Shown in pieces: positions 1-5,505 of a stretch of DNA of 5,505 nt. The notes under the pieces were generated by a model that searched no databases, had not been told where the DNA came from, and was given only the letters and a program-made list of their open reading frames with translations. The first letter of the stretch is position 1. Each line of letters starts with the position of its first letter. Where the stretch lies: assembly GCA_013694835.1 (NCBI GenBank), contig JACDBP010000369.1:1-5505 (forward strand), read 5' to 3'. The stretch is from Chloroflexota bacterium (GTDB lineage: Bacteria; Chloroflexota; Limnocylindria; Limnocylindrales; CSP1-4). Position numbers and translations under genes: made by a program.

Positions 1-389
1 GCAGCATCGCCCGCAGCCGTGACGATCGACCGAGTCGCCGTCCCCTCCAGGACCAGCGGCACACCGCCTTCCGGCAGCTCGACCACGATCGCCCGCATCT
101 CCGTCCCGTCCGTATACGCCCCGTGCAGCTCGCCAGCGGGCCAGACCACGGCCTCGCCATGGTTGACGCGAGCGCGCTCATCGCCGACCTGAACGTACCC
201 GCCCCCGCTGATGACGATGAACAGCGTGTGGTTCGGGTTCGAATGGGGCGTGATCACGGCGCGCCGCGCGAACGCCAGCTCGCTGATGGCGCCACGCTCG
301 TCCCTGTGGATGACCCGCCCGGTCACTCCCTGGGTTCCCGGCGGGCCGTCGGATCGCCGATGGCCCGGACCGAAGCGCCTGATCTCCAC
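1..389 (-). CDS. Cupin-fold protein, C-terminus cut off by window edge
   Basis: Small single-domain beta-barrel protein of the cupin superfamily; 129 codons are visible before the gene runs off the left edge. The likely start is GTG at 389, giving MEIRRFGPGHRR; no in-frame ATG lies between it and the stop codon (405-407) that closes the same frame. Cupin signatures are a strand-turn-strand around residues 48-69 (PHSNPNHTLFIVISGGG) and a second motif at 83-90 (WPAGELHG) with the expected histidine at 89. Motif 1 departs from the metal-binding consensus HxH...E: it reads HSN and has no clear glutamate, so metal binding is doubtful. The substrate is unknown. The gene starts 15 bases after the stop of the membrane-protein gene, so the two are probably cotranscribed. 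The fold is fairly sure; the function cannot be stated. Confidence 0.75.
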   Translation of the reverse strand, partial: MEIRRFGPGHRRSDGPPGTQGVTGRVIHRDERGAISELAFARRAVITPHSNPNHTLFIVISGGGYVQVGDERARVNHGEAVVWPAGELHGAYTDGTEMRAIVVELPEGGVPLVLEGTATRSIVTAAGDA

Positions 390-404
390 CCTGTGCGACC
401 CGCG

Positions 405-851
405 TCAGCGTCGTCGCTTGTTGGCGCGTCCGCCGCGGGTCTTGCGAGCCGGCCGCACGGTGGCCTCGGGATGCTTGTACTTGGCGGCGCTGAAGAATCG
501 CGCCCGCCGAAGCTGCATGTTGTACGCCTCGATCATCGGCGGGAACCGTCGGAAACGGATCCAGAGGTACGTCGCGACGCCGATCGCAAGCGTCAGCAGC
601 ACGAAGAAGAAGTACCAACTGAAAACGGCCATGACCAGGACCAGTCCGAAGACTGCGATGCCCGTCCAGAGCAGCCACTCCTGCATCGTCACGAGCGGTT
701 CGTGGCGGTGGAGCTGCCGGCTGCGCAGGTTGTAGAGGATCACCTGGACGATGAGCAGCGCGGCCGCCGCGATCCAGATCGGGTGGAAGAGATCGGGAAA
801 GAGGTCGCTGTTGAACTGCTTGAACAGGTACTCCAATGGGGACAGGGTCAC
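405..851 (-). CDS. Small conserved membrane protein, three predicted helices
   Basis: A 148-residue integral membrane protein that I cannot assign to a characterised family. After an amphipathic N-terminus (MTLSPLEYLFKQFNSDLFPD) come hydrophobic segments at about residues 24-42, 59-77 and 78-98; the last two are nearly continuous and rich in Phe/Trp/Tyr. A basic tail follows (RRFPP, then KTRGGRANKRRR at the end) and is probably cytoplasmic. No signal peptide or catalytic motif is evident. The frame is open up to an ATG at 938, but that ATG lies upstream of the likely promoter at 906-914. I prefer GTG at 851 because GGAG sits 5 bases ahead of it and the protein then begins just before the first helix; ATG at 890 remains possible. 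It is the first gene of a leftward pair with the cupin gene. A conserved protein of Chloroflexota-type bacteria is inferred from resemblance only. Confidence 0.7.
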   Translation of the reverse strand: MTLSPLEYLFKQFNSDLFPDLFHPIWIAAAALLIVQVILYNLRSRQLHRHEPLVTMQEWLLWTGIAVFGLVLVMAVFSWYFFFVLLTLAIGVATYLWIRFRRFPPMIEAYNMQLRRARFFSAAKYKHPEATVRPARKTRGGRANKRRR

Positions 852-905
852 GCGCACTCCCAGGGGTATCGGTCGCGGCCGGGCGGACATCGAAGGCCAG
901 GCGCG

Positions 906-914
906 AGGATAGCA
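906..914 (-). promoter_or_regulatory. Extended -10 promoter for the membrane protein/cupin unit
   Basis: Read on the minus strand this is TGCTATCCT: an extended -10 (TGn) directly followed by TATCCT. It would place the transcription start near 899, leaving a leader of about 48 bases before GTG 851. No convincing TTGACA-like -35 box is visible at the usual distance, which fits an extended -10 promoter. The core is almost the same as that of the rightward promoter at 1010-1018. Confidence 0.5.
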
Positions 915-964
915 AAGGCATCCGTGCCAGCCGGACATCGACCTGTGGTGGCTCAGCCGCCTGG

Positions 965-1001
965 CCTGCGTCCCAGGCGGGCAGCCCGGTCGGGACGCAG
1001 G
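965..1001. promoter_or_regulatory. Perfect 10-bp inverted repeat, candidate operator upstream of purH
   Basis: The arms CCTGCGTCCC (965-974) and GGGACGCAGG (992-1001) are exact reverse complements separated by 17 bases. A second small palindrome, CGGG (978-981) and CCCG (985-988), sits at the centre. The right arm covers the -35 position of the purH promoter and ends 8 bases before its extended -10. The placement suits a dimeric regulator that blocks RNA polymerase, but no regulator is identifiable. A cruciform or RNA structure is an alternative if transcription enters from upstream. Confidence 0.45.
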
Positions 1002-1009
1002 TGCACCCT

Positions 1010-1018
1010 TGCTATACT
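1010..1018 (+). promoter_or_regulatory. Extended -10 promoter for purH-glpX
   Basis: TGCTATACT: an extended -10 TGn followed by TATACT, one mismatch from TATAAT. The transcription start would fall near 1025, giving a leader of about 87 bases before the purH start. The -35 region at 990-995 (TCGGGA) is poor and is overlapped by the inverted repeat at 965-1001. A 6-bp hairpin (CCGGCC at 1064-1069 with GGCCGG at 1082-1087) lies in the leader 9 bases before the ribosome binding site; I see no known riboswitch. Confidence 0.6.
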
Positions 1019-1096
1019 CCGCGAGCCGTGCCCCGTTCCAGCCCTGGAGTGTCGAGGCGGGCGCCGGCCGTCTGCTTCGCGGGCCGGACGAGGGAT

Positions 1097-1102
1097 GGAG
1101 GA
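1097..1102 (+). promoter_or_regulatory. Ribosome binding site that fixes the purH TTG start
   Basis: GGAGGA lies 9 bases upstream of TTG 1112. It is the best Shine-Dalgarno match in the region. Together with the family N-terminus (MRALLSV) it decides the start, although the frame is open back to 836. Confidence 0.75.
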
Positions 1103-1111
1103 ACCCACGGG

Positions 1112-2659
1112 TTGCGAGCCCTGCTGTCGGTCGCGAACCGTGACCGTATCGCCCCCTTTGCGCGCTCCCTCCTGGAACTCGGCACCGAGATCTACGCCAC
1201 CGACGGCACCAGAGAAGCGCTCGCCGCGGACGGCGTCACGGTCCGGCCGATCAGCGATCTGACCGCCGTACCGGCGCTCGCCGGTGGCCAGGTGAAGACG
1301 TTTCACCCCGCCGTCTATGCGGGCATCCTCGCGCGCCGCGATCGGCCGGAGGAGCTCGAGGAGCTGGCGGCCCAGGGCCTCGGGGCCATCGATCTCGTGG
1401 TCGTCAACGTCAAACCGTTCGCGCCCCAGGTCGGTGCTCGCCTCGTGCCCATCGACGAAGCGATCGAGATGATCGATGTCGGCGGCGTCGCGCTCCTCTC
1501 AGCGGCAGCACGCAACTTCGCGGGGGTCACGGCGGCCTCCGACCCGGCCCACTACGACAGGATCGTGGAGGAGCTGCGGGAGATCGGACAGGTTTCCCCG
1601 GAGACGCGTCAGCGGCTGGCGGGCGAGGCCTTCGCGACCGTCGCCGCCTACAACGCCGAGGTAGCGGGCTACCTCACCCACATCGGCGGCGTCCGCTTCC
1701 CCCGCAAGCTCACGGTGGTGATGGAGAAGCTGTCCGACCTCCGCTACGGCGAGAACCCACACCAGCAGGCGGCGTTCTACCGCGAGACCACCCATCGGAC
1801 GCGCTCGCTGGCCGACGCGATGCAGCTCCAGGGGCAGCCGCCGACCTTCAACGACCTGCTCGACCTCGACGCGGCCTACCGCATCGTTTCCGATTTCGCG
1901 AGCCCGACCTGCGCCATCGTCAAGCAGGGCAACCCCGTCGGGCTGGCGAGCAACGATCAACTGGTCGTGGCCTACCAGAAAGCGCTCGAAGGCGACCCGG
2001 TCAACGCCTTCGGTGCGGTCATCGCGGTCAATCGGACGATGGACGACGGGACCGCGGAGGCGATCGCCGCGAACGCCTACGAAGCGGTCGTAGGCCCGGG
2101 CTATACCGATCTCGCCCGGGCCACGCTGGCGACGAAGGAGAAACTGGGCGTGCTGGCGGTGCCGTCGACGCCACCGGACGGCCTCTCGGACTACGGCATC
2201 GCCAACCTCGCCTTCCACCGGATCGGGGGCGGGCTGCTCGTGGAGACCATCGACTCCTCGGTCGTGGACCACGCTCAGCTGCAGGTCGTGACGCGGCGCC
2301 GGCCGACGCTGGAGGAACTGACCGACCTGCTCTTCGGATGGCGGGCCGTGCGCCATGTCACCTCGAACGCCGTCGTGCTGGCCCGGAATGCCTCGCTGGT
2401 GGGGGTGGGTGCCGGTCAGGCATCGCGCCTGGTCGCCGTGGAGATCGCGCTCCATCGCGCCGCCGAGCGCGCGACGATGAGCTGTCTCGCCTCCGACGCG
2501 TACTTCCCGTTCGCCGATGCGATCCAGCTCGCCGCCGAGCGGGGCGTGACGGCCATCATCCAGCCCGGCGGGTCGATCCGCGACGAGATGGCCATCGAGG
2601 TCGCCGACCGGCATCACATGGCGATGGTCTTCACCGGCCGTCGGCACTTCCGGCACTAG
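1112..2659 (+). CDS. purH: Bifunctional AICAR transformylase / IMP cyclohydrolase
   Basis: Catalyses the last two steps of de novo IMP synthesis in the cytosol: formyl transfer from 10-formyl-THF to AICAR, then ring closure of FAICAR. The 515 residues match the usual 510-530. The TTG start gives MRALLSVANRD, aligned with the family N-terminus, and has GGAGGA upstream. The N-terminal cyclohydrolase (MGS-like) domain, about 1-190, shows VKTFHPAVYAGILARRD, IDLVVVNVKPF and MIDVGG. The transformylase domain runs from LRYGENPHQ (about 210) through NDLLDLDAAY, IVKQGNP (270-276), VTSNAVVLAR, GAGQASRL, LASDAYFPFAD and QPGGSIRDE to the C-terminal MVFTGRRHFRH, all at the expected places. Oddities: the catalytic Lys-His pair reads Lys271-Gln272, and cyclohydrolase residues expected as Tyr and Lys are Lys101 and Arg134. 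It heads a probable operon with glpX. Confidence 0.93.
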   Translation: MRALLSVANRDRIAPFARSLLELGTEIYATDGTREALAADGVTVRPISDLTAVPALAGGQVKTFHPAVYAGILARRDRPEELEELAAQGLGAIDLVVVNVKPFAPQVGARLVPIDEAIEMIDVGGVALLSAAARNFAGVTAASDPAHYDRIVEELREIGQVSPETRQRLAGEAFATVAAYNAEVAGYLTHIGGVRFPRKLTVVMEKLSDLRYGENPHQQAAFYRETTHRTRSLADAMQLQGQPPTFNDLLDLDAAYRIVSDFASPTCAIVKQGNPVGLASNDQLVVAYQKALEGDPVNAFGAVIAVNRTMDDGTAEAIAANAYEAVVGPGYTDLARATLATKEKLGVLAVPSTPPDGLSDYGIANLAFHRIGGGLLVETIDSSVVDHAQLQVVTRRRPTLEELTDLLFGWRAVRHVTSNAVVLARNASLVGVGAGQASRLVAVEIALHRAAERATMSCLASDAYFPFADAIQLAAERGVTAIIQPGGSIRDEMAIEVADRHHMAMVFTGRRHFRH

Positions 2660-2667
2660 GTCCACCG

Positions 2668-3642
2668 ATGGAGACCCTGCTCGCACTCGAGATGGTGCGC
2701 GTCACGGAAGCCGCGGCGATCGCCTCGGCGCGTTACATGGGACGCGGAGACCAGATGGGCGCCGACAAGGCGGCCACGGAAGCGATGCGCGCGACCATGG
2801 ACGAGGTCGAGATGCGCGGCACCATCGTCATCGGCGAGGGCGAGCGCGACGAGGCGCCGATGCTCTGGATCGGCGAGCCCGTCGGCCTCCGCCACGAGGG
2901 GATGCCCGACGTGGACATCGCGGTCGACCCGCTGGAGGGCACGAACCTGGTCGCCCACGGCCAGGCGAACGCCATCACGGTGCTGGCGGCTTCCGAGAGG
3001 GGTGGCCTCGTCCACGCCCCTGACACGTATCTCGAGAAGCTGTGCGTCGGGCCGGTCGTTGCCGGGCACGTCGATATCCGCGCCACGCCCACGGAGAACG
3101 TGCGGGCCATCGCGTCGGCGCTCGGGCGGCGCGTCAGTGACATCACGGTGGTGATCCTGGAGCGACCGCGCCACGAGGCGCTGATCGAGGAGGTCCGGAC
3201 GGCTGGCGCCCGCATCAAGCTCATCAGCGACGGCGATCTCTCGGCGGCCATCTCCTGCGCGGTCTCGGGCACCGGCGTGCACGCCGTGATGGGCATCGGC
3301 GGCGCCCCCGAGGGTGTCATCACGGCCGCGGCGCTGCGCTGCCTCGGTGGCGAGATCCAGGCGCGGTTCAAGTTCCGCAACGACGAGGAACGGGCCCGGG
3401 CCGAGCGGATGGGCCACGCTGACGAGTCACGCGTCTATACGACCACGGATCTCGCCCCGGGTGAATCGCTCGTCTTCTCCGCGACCGGGGTCACGGAAGG
3501 CGACCTGCTCCAGGGCGTCCGCTTCTTCGGCGGCGGTGCGCGAACCCACTCGCTGGTGATGGCCTACCAGACCAAGCAGGTCCGATTCGTCGACACCGTC
3601 CACATGTTCGATCGGGACCGCCCGCCCAGCGTCCGGTTGTAG
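2668..3642 (+). CDS. glpX: Class II fructose-1,6-bisphosphatase
   Basis: Hydrolyses fructose 1,6-bisphosphate to fructose 6-phosphate in gluconeogenesis, a metal-dependent cytosolic reaction. The 324-residue length is normal for the GlpX family. Family motifs in order are GRGDQMGADKAA (26-37), the loop GEGERDEAPML (56-66), metal/phosphate site DPLEGTNL (87-94), KLISDGDL (184-191) and GGAPEGVITAAAL (211-223). The key acidic residues Glu57, Asp87, Glu90, Thr92 and Glu215 are all present. Where many members have Met in GEGEMDEAP this one has Arg, a position that varies in the family. ATG 2668 gives the standard N-terminus; the sequence before it holds only a weak AGG. It begins 8 bases after the purH stop, so it is probably cotranscribed and perhaps translationally coupled. 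Some GlpX-type enzymes also act on sedoheptulose 1,7-bisphosphate; this cannot be judged here. Confidence 0.95.
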   Translation: METLLALEMVRVTEAAAIASARYMGRGDQMGADKAATEAMRATMDEVEMRGTIVIGEGERDEAPMLWIGEPVGLRHEGMPDVDIAVDPLEGTNLVAHGQANAITVLAASERGGLVHAPDTYLEKLCVGPVVAGHVDIRATPTENVRAIASALGRRVSDITVVILERPRHEALIEEVRTAGARIKLISDGDLSAAISCAVSGTGVHAVMGIGGAPEGVITAAALRCLGGEIQARFKFRNDEERARAERMGHADESRVYTTTDLAPGESLVFSATGVTEGDLLQGVRFFGGGARTHSLVMAYQTKQVRFVDTVHMFDRDRPPSVRL

Positions 3643-3671
3643 GCGCCGCCGAGCCCCCGGTCGTCGGCGCC
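3642..3671. terminator. Possible hairpin between convergent glpX and folK
   Basis: GGCGCCG (3642-3648) pairs with CGGCGCC (3665-3671). CCG (3649-3651) with CGG (3658-3660) extends the stem beyond a 4-base bulge. It sits in the 49-base convergent gap, beginning at the last base of the glpX stop, where a two-way terminator would be expected. No T-run follows on either strand, so intrinsic termination is uncertain. Confidence 0.3.
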
Positions 3672-3691
3672 CTGCTATCGTCGCCGCGCCG

Positions 3692-4297
3692 CTAACCCGA
3701 CGGCGATCGATCCCACCGCGCCGCACCCGCGTCCCAGGACCCGATCGGTCGCACGGAGTCTGGGCTCTCGACCGCGGCCCTGCGGCGACGTGCGGTCTCG
3801 ACGGTCTCCGGCCAGCCCGGCGGCACCAGGCCTGGCGCCAGGTCGGCAAGCGGTGCAAGCACGAAGAGTCGATCCCGAGCACCGACGTGCGGGACTTCGA
3901 GCCACTGGACCGGCGACCTGGCGGGGTCGAGGCTGCCGGCCGAACGCGGTCGCTCGACGTGGAGCCGGTGGCGGCCGAAGGTGAGCAGGTCGAGATCGAG
4001 CTCGCGCGGTCCCCAGCGGCCGCGGTCGTGCCGGCCGAACGCACGCTCGATGCCCTTGAGGGCTGAGAGGAGGGCCAGGGCCCCGGTCGCCGGGTCGGGT
4101 GCGGCCGGGACTTCGAGCGCAACGACCGCATTGTGGAAGTCGGGCTGGTCCGTGACGCCGATCGGCCGCGTGGCGTAGAGCCGTGAGACGCCGCCAAGGC
4201 GGACGCCCGGGAGTGCCCTCAGTGTCGCTACGCCGACCTCCAGGGTGCGGGGTGCGTCCCCCACATTCGCGCCCAGCCCGACATACACCCGCACCAT
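3692..4297 (-). CDS. folK: HPPK, 2-amino-4-hydroxy-6-hydroxymethyldihydropteridine diphosphokinase
   Basis: Transfers pyrophosphate from ATP to 6-hydroxymethyl-7,8-dihydropterin, the step before dihydropteroate synthase in folate synthesis. HPPK signatures in order are MVRVYVGLGANVGD (1-14), VSRLYATRPIG (37-47), DQPDFHNAVVALE (50-62), RWGPRELDLDLLTFG (94-108) with the Mg-binding Asp101 and Asp103, and VPHVGARDRLFVLAPLADLAPG (135-156). With 201 residues it exceeds the roughly 160 of the E. coli enzyme. The excess is an insert of about 15 residues before VPH (about 116-132) and a basic C-terminal tail (ETARRRRAAVE onward). ATG 4297 is chosen because the protein then begins right at the first conserved strand. 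ATG 4309 and ATG 4336 are in-frame alternatives, and none has a strong ribosome binding site. No other folate gene is adjacent; it converges with glpX and diverges from the 4358 gene. Confidence 0.92.
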   Translation of the reverse strand: MVRVYVGLGANVGDAPRTLEVGVATLRALPGVRLGGVSRLYATRPIGVTDQPDFHNAVVALEVPAAPDPATGALALLSALKGIERAFGRHDRGRWGPRELDLDLLTFGRHRLHVERPRSAGSLDPARSPVQWLEVPHVGARDRLFVLAPLADLAPGLVPPGWPETVETARRRRAAVESPDSVRPIGSWDAGAARWDRSPSG

Positions 4298-4309
4298 CGG
4301 TCGAACCAT

Positions 4310-4331
4310 AGCCCCGACGGAGGTCGGGGCT
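4310..4331. promoter_or_regulatory. Perfect 9-bp inverted repeat in the folK divergent gap
   Basis: AGCCCCGAC (4310-4318) and GTCGGGGCT (4323-4331) are exact reverse complements around a 4-base loop GGAG. The element lies in the 60 bases between folK and the rightward 4358 gene, 12 bases ahead of folK ATG 4297 and directly abutting the alternative ATG 4309. It could be an operator shared by both genes, or an RNA hairpin in the folK leader that hinders initiation. No clear -10 box was found for either gene in this gap. Confidence 0.4.
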
Positions 4332-4357
4332 CGCATCGCCACGGGCTCGGCGAAGAT

Positions 4358-5491
4358 GTGGTGGTGGAAGTCACGCTTCTCGTCACGCACGATCCTCCGA
4401 CCGCCGAGCAGCCGCCGCTGACCCGGTTGCTCGCGGAGGCTCGCCAGCGCCTCGCCGGGGATCAGGAACGGCGGTTTCGCACGGCCGGCGTGGCTCGCGT
4501 CCTGCGCCGACCGGGTCGCACGACGTCGGTCGGTGCCCCCGCCATCACCTTCGGCGAGTTCCTGGCCAGTGTCACGGCCTCCGAGCGACCCGCTGGGCTG
4601 ATCGTGATGGGCAGTGGCGCCGTGCCACGCCTGACGCAGGGTGATGCGCAGCGGCTGGTCGCGACCGCCGCGAGCGAGGGCCGTCGTGCCCTCACCAACA
4701 ACCGCTATTCGTCGGACGTGATCGCGGTGGCCCGTGCGGCCAGCCTGCGGGACCTGCCGCCTCTTCCGAGCGACAACGCGCTGCCCCGCTGGCTCGAGGA
4801 GCATGCCGGTTACCTCGTCCACGACCTGCCGGGTCGCGAGCGCCTTGCTCTCGACCTCGACTCGCCGATGGACATCGGTCTTTGGGCCCTTGCCAGGGGC
4901 GCTCCGGCGTGGGCGCGTGAGCTGTCGCGCCGGCACAACCTGTCCGTGCCGCGCTCTGGCGAGCTCCGGGCACTCGCCAGGGACCCACGGCGCGAGCTGC
5001 TCGTGTTCGGCCGTGCCGGGTCGCAGACGCTTCGGTGGCTCGAGCGGAACGTCCGCTGTCGGGTTCGGTTCCTCGCCGAGGAGCGCGGCCTGCGAGCCTC
5101 CAGCCCGCTGGCGATCGGCCGGTCTGCCCACCATGGCCCGGCCCGCGCGGACGATGGGGCCCCCGGAAACGGTGCCCTCAGACCTCCCCGCGCAACACTC
5201 GGCCGCCTCATCGAATCCCGCGGGCCTGGCGCCCTCGCGGCAACGATCGCCGATCTGGCGGACGGCGCGATCGTAGACACGCGCGTCCTGATGGCGGATC
5301 GATTCGGCGGCGACGAGGCCGGCTGGCCCACGCCGGAGGATCGCTACGCCAGTGATCTGCTGCGCGGTGACCGGGTCGACGACCCCTGGCTTCGCGCCCT
5401 GACCCAGTCGGCTGCCAGCGCCCACATCCCCATCGCCCTCGGCGCCCATACGCTCATCGGCCCCGGCATCCCCCTGCTGCTGGCCCACTGA
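4358..5491 (+). CDS. Conserved-looking protein of unknown function, faint nucleotidyltransferase resemblance
   Basis: A 377-residue soluble protein that I cannot assign. It opens with a strand VEVTLLVTHDPP, then a helix (about 20-35). Residues 79-128 (AGLIVMGSGAVPRL, GRRALTNNRYSSDVIAV) and 137-173 (LPSDNALPRWLEEHAGY, then RLALDLDSPMDI) recall the order seen in CofC/MobA-type GT-A transferases: a strand with GDxP, a product strand, and a closing LDxDTPxDL. The metal aspartate and the N-terminal nucleotide loop are absent, so activity is doubtful. The C-terminal half has strands at 212-219 (RELLVFGR) and 304-313, and a low-complexity linker (about 255-278) rich in Gly/Ala/Pro. The start is one of three successive GTG codons (4358, 4361, 4364), without a clear ribosome binding site. 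The gene is divergent from folK. That it is real is supported by high G/C at third positions and coherent secondary structure; the function is an open guess. Confidence 0.65.
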   Translation: MVVEVTLLVTHDPPTAEQPPLTRLLAEARQRLAGDQERRFRTAGVARVLRRPGRTTSVGAPAITFGEFLASVTASERPAGLIVMGSGAVPRLTQGDAQRLVATAASEGRRALTNNRYSSDVIAVARAASLRDLPPLPSDNALPRWLEEHAGYLVHDLPGRERLALDLDSPMDIGLWALARGAPAWARELSRRHNLSVPRSGELRALARDPRRELLVFGRAGSQTLRWLERNVRCRVRFLAEERGLRASSPLAIGRSAHHGPARADDGAPGNGALRPPRATLGRLIESRGPGALAATIADLADGAIVDTRVLMADRFGGDEAGWPTPEDRYASDLLRGDRVDDPWLRALTQSAASAHIPIALGAHTLIGPGIPLLLAH

Positions 5492-5505
5492 GACCCGCGC
5501 AGGGT

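Noticed and set aside
852..938. Longer N-terminus of the membrane protein from ATG 938
   Set aside because: That start lies upstream of the likely -10 box at 906-914, and the added residues are not hydrophobic or signal-like. GTG 851 has a better ribosome binding site.
836..1111. Upstream extension of purH to ATG 836
   Set aside because: It would add 92 residues with no family counterpart and would cross the promoter and palindrome; TTG 1112 has the ribosome binding site and the family N-terminus.
1025..1111. Possible riboswitch in the purH leader
   Set aside because: Only a 6-bp hairpin is visible; no purine, PRPP, ZMP or THF riboswitch core could be recognised in the 87 bases.
123..1262. 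Rightward 379-codon frame across the cupin and membrane-protein genes
   Set aside because: It is antisense to two genes with recognisable structure and overlaps the purH start. Its translation is Arg/Pro/Gly-rich with no motif.
1499..2686. Leftward 395-codon frame opposite purH
   Set aside because: It lies wholly antisense to a clear purH; the composition (many Arg, Asp, His, Gly) is typical of a mirror frame.
3672..3680. TGCTATCGT on the plus strand, similar to the two extended -10 boxes
   Set aside because: It lies in the convergent gap and would drive transcription antisense to folK. TATCGT is a weak -10, so I treat it as a chance match.
3692..5488. One leftward frame open for 598 codons, suggesting a large protein fused to FolK
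   Set aside because: Only the last 201 codons show HPPK motifs. The rest is antisense to the rightward 4358 gene and reads as low-complexity Arg/Gly/Ala-rich sequence, as GC-rich antisense frames commonly do.

Overview
The window is very GC-rich with strong G/C at third codon positions and non-ATG starts. Gene content and protein flavour suggest a bacterium of the phylum Chloroflexota, possibly a soil or freshwater lineage such as Limnocylindria. That assignment rests on remembered resemblance of the proteins, not on a search. No tRNA, rRNA, CRISPR array, insertion sequence or phage gene is visible; this looks like ordinary chromosomal housekeeping DNA.

Layout, left to right. Positions 1-851 hold a leftward two-gene unit: a 148-residue three-helix membrane protein (405-851), followed 15 bases later by a cupin-fold protein (389 to beyond the left edge). 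Positions 852-1111 form a divergent control region. It contains two outward-facing extended -10 promoters with nearly the same core (TGCTATCCT leftward, TGCTATACT rightward), and a perfect 10-bp inverted repeat lying over the -35 region of the rightward promoter. Rightward from there come purH (1112-2659, TTG start with a good ribosome binding site) and, 8 bases later, glpX (2668-3642), apparently one operon. A short convergent gap (3643-3691) with a weak hairpin separates glpX from the leftward folK (3692-4297). A 60-base divergent gap containing a perfect 9-bp hairpin separates folK from a rightward 377-residue protein of unknown function (4358-5491), whose N-terminal half faintly resembles a CofC/MobA-type nucleotidyltransferase.

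Functionally, PurH carries out the last two steps of de novo IMP synthesis using 10-formyl-tetrahydrofolate, and FolK supplies an early step of folate synthesis, so the two are linked through one-carbon metabolism. GlpX is the gluconeogenic fructose-1,6-bisphosphatase. The most notable observation is that this full-length PurH departs from the family consensus at catalytic positions in both domains: His to Gln in the transformylase Lys-His pair, and Tyr to Lys and Lys to Arg in the cyclohydrolase site. I found no clear new multi-gene system; the candidates for novelty are the PurH variant, the 377-residue protein and the palindromic control elements.
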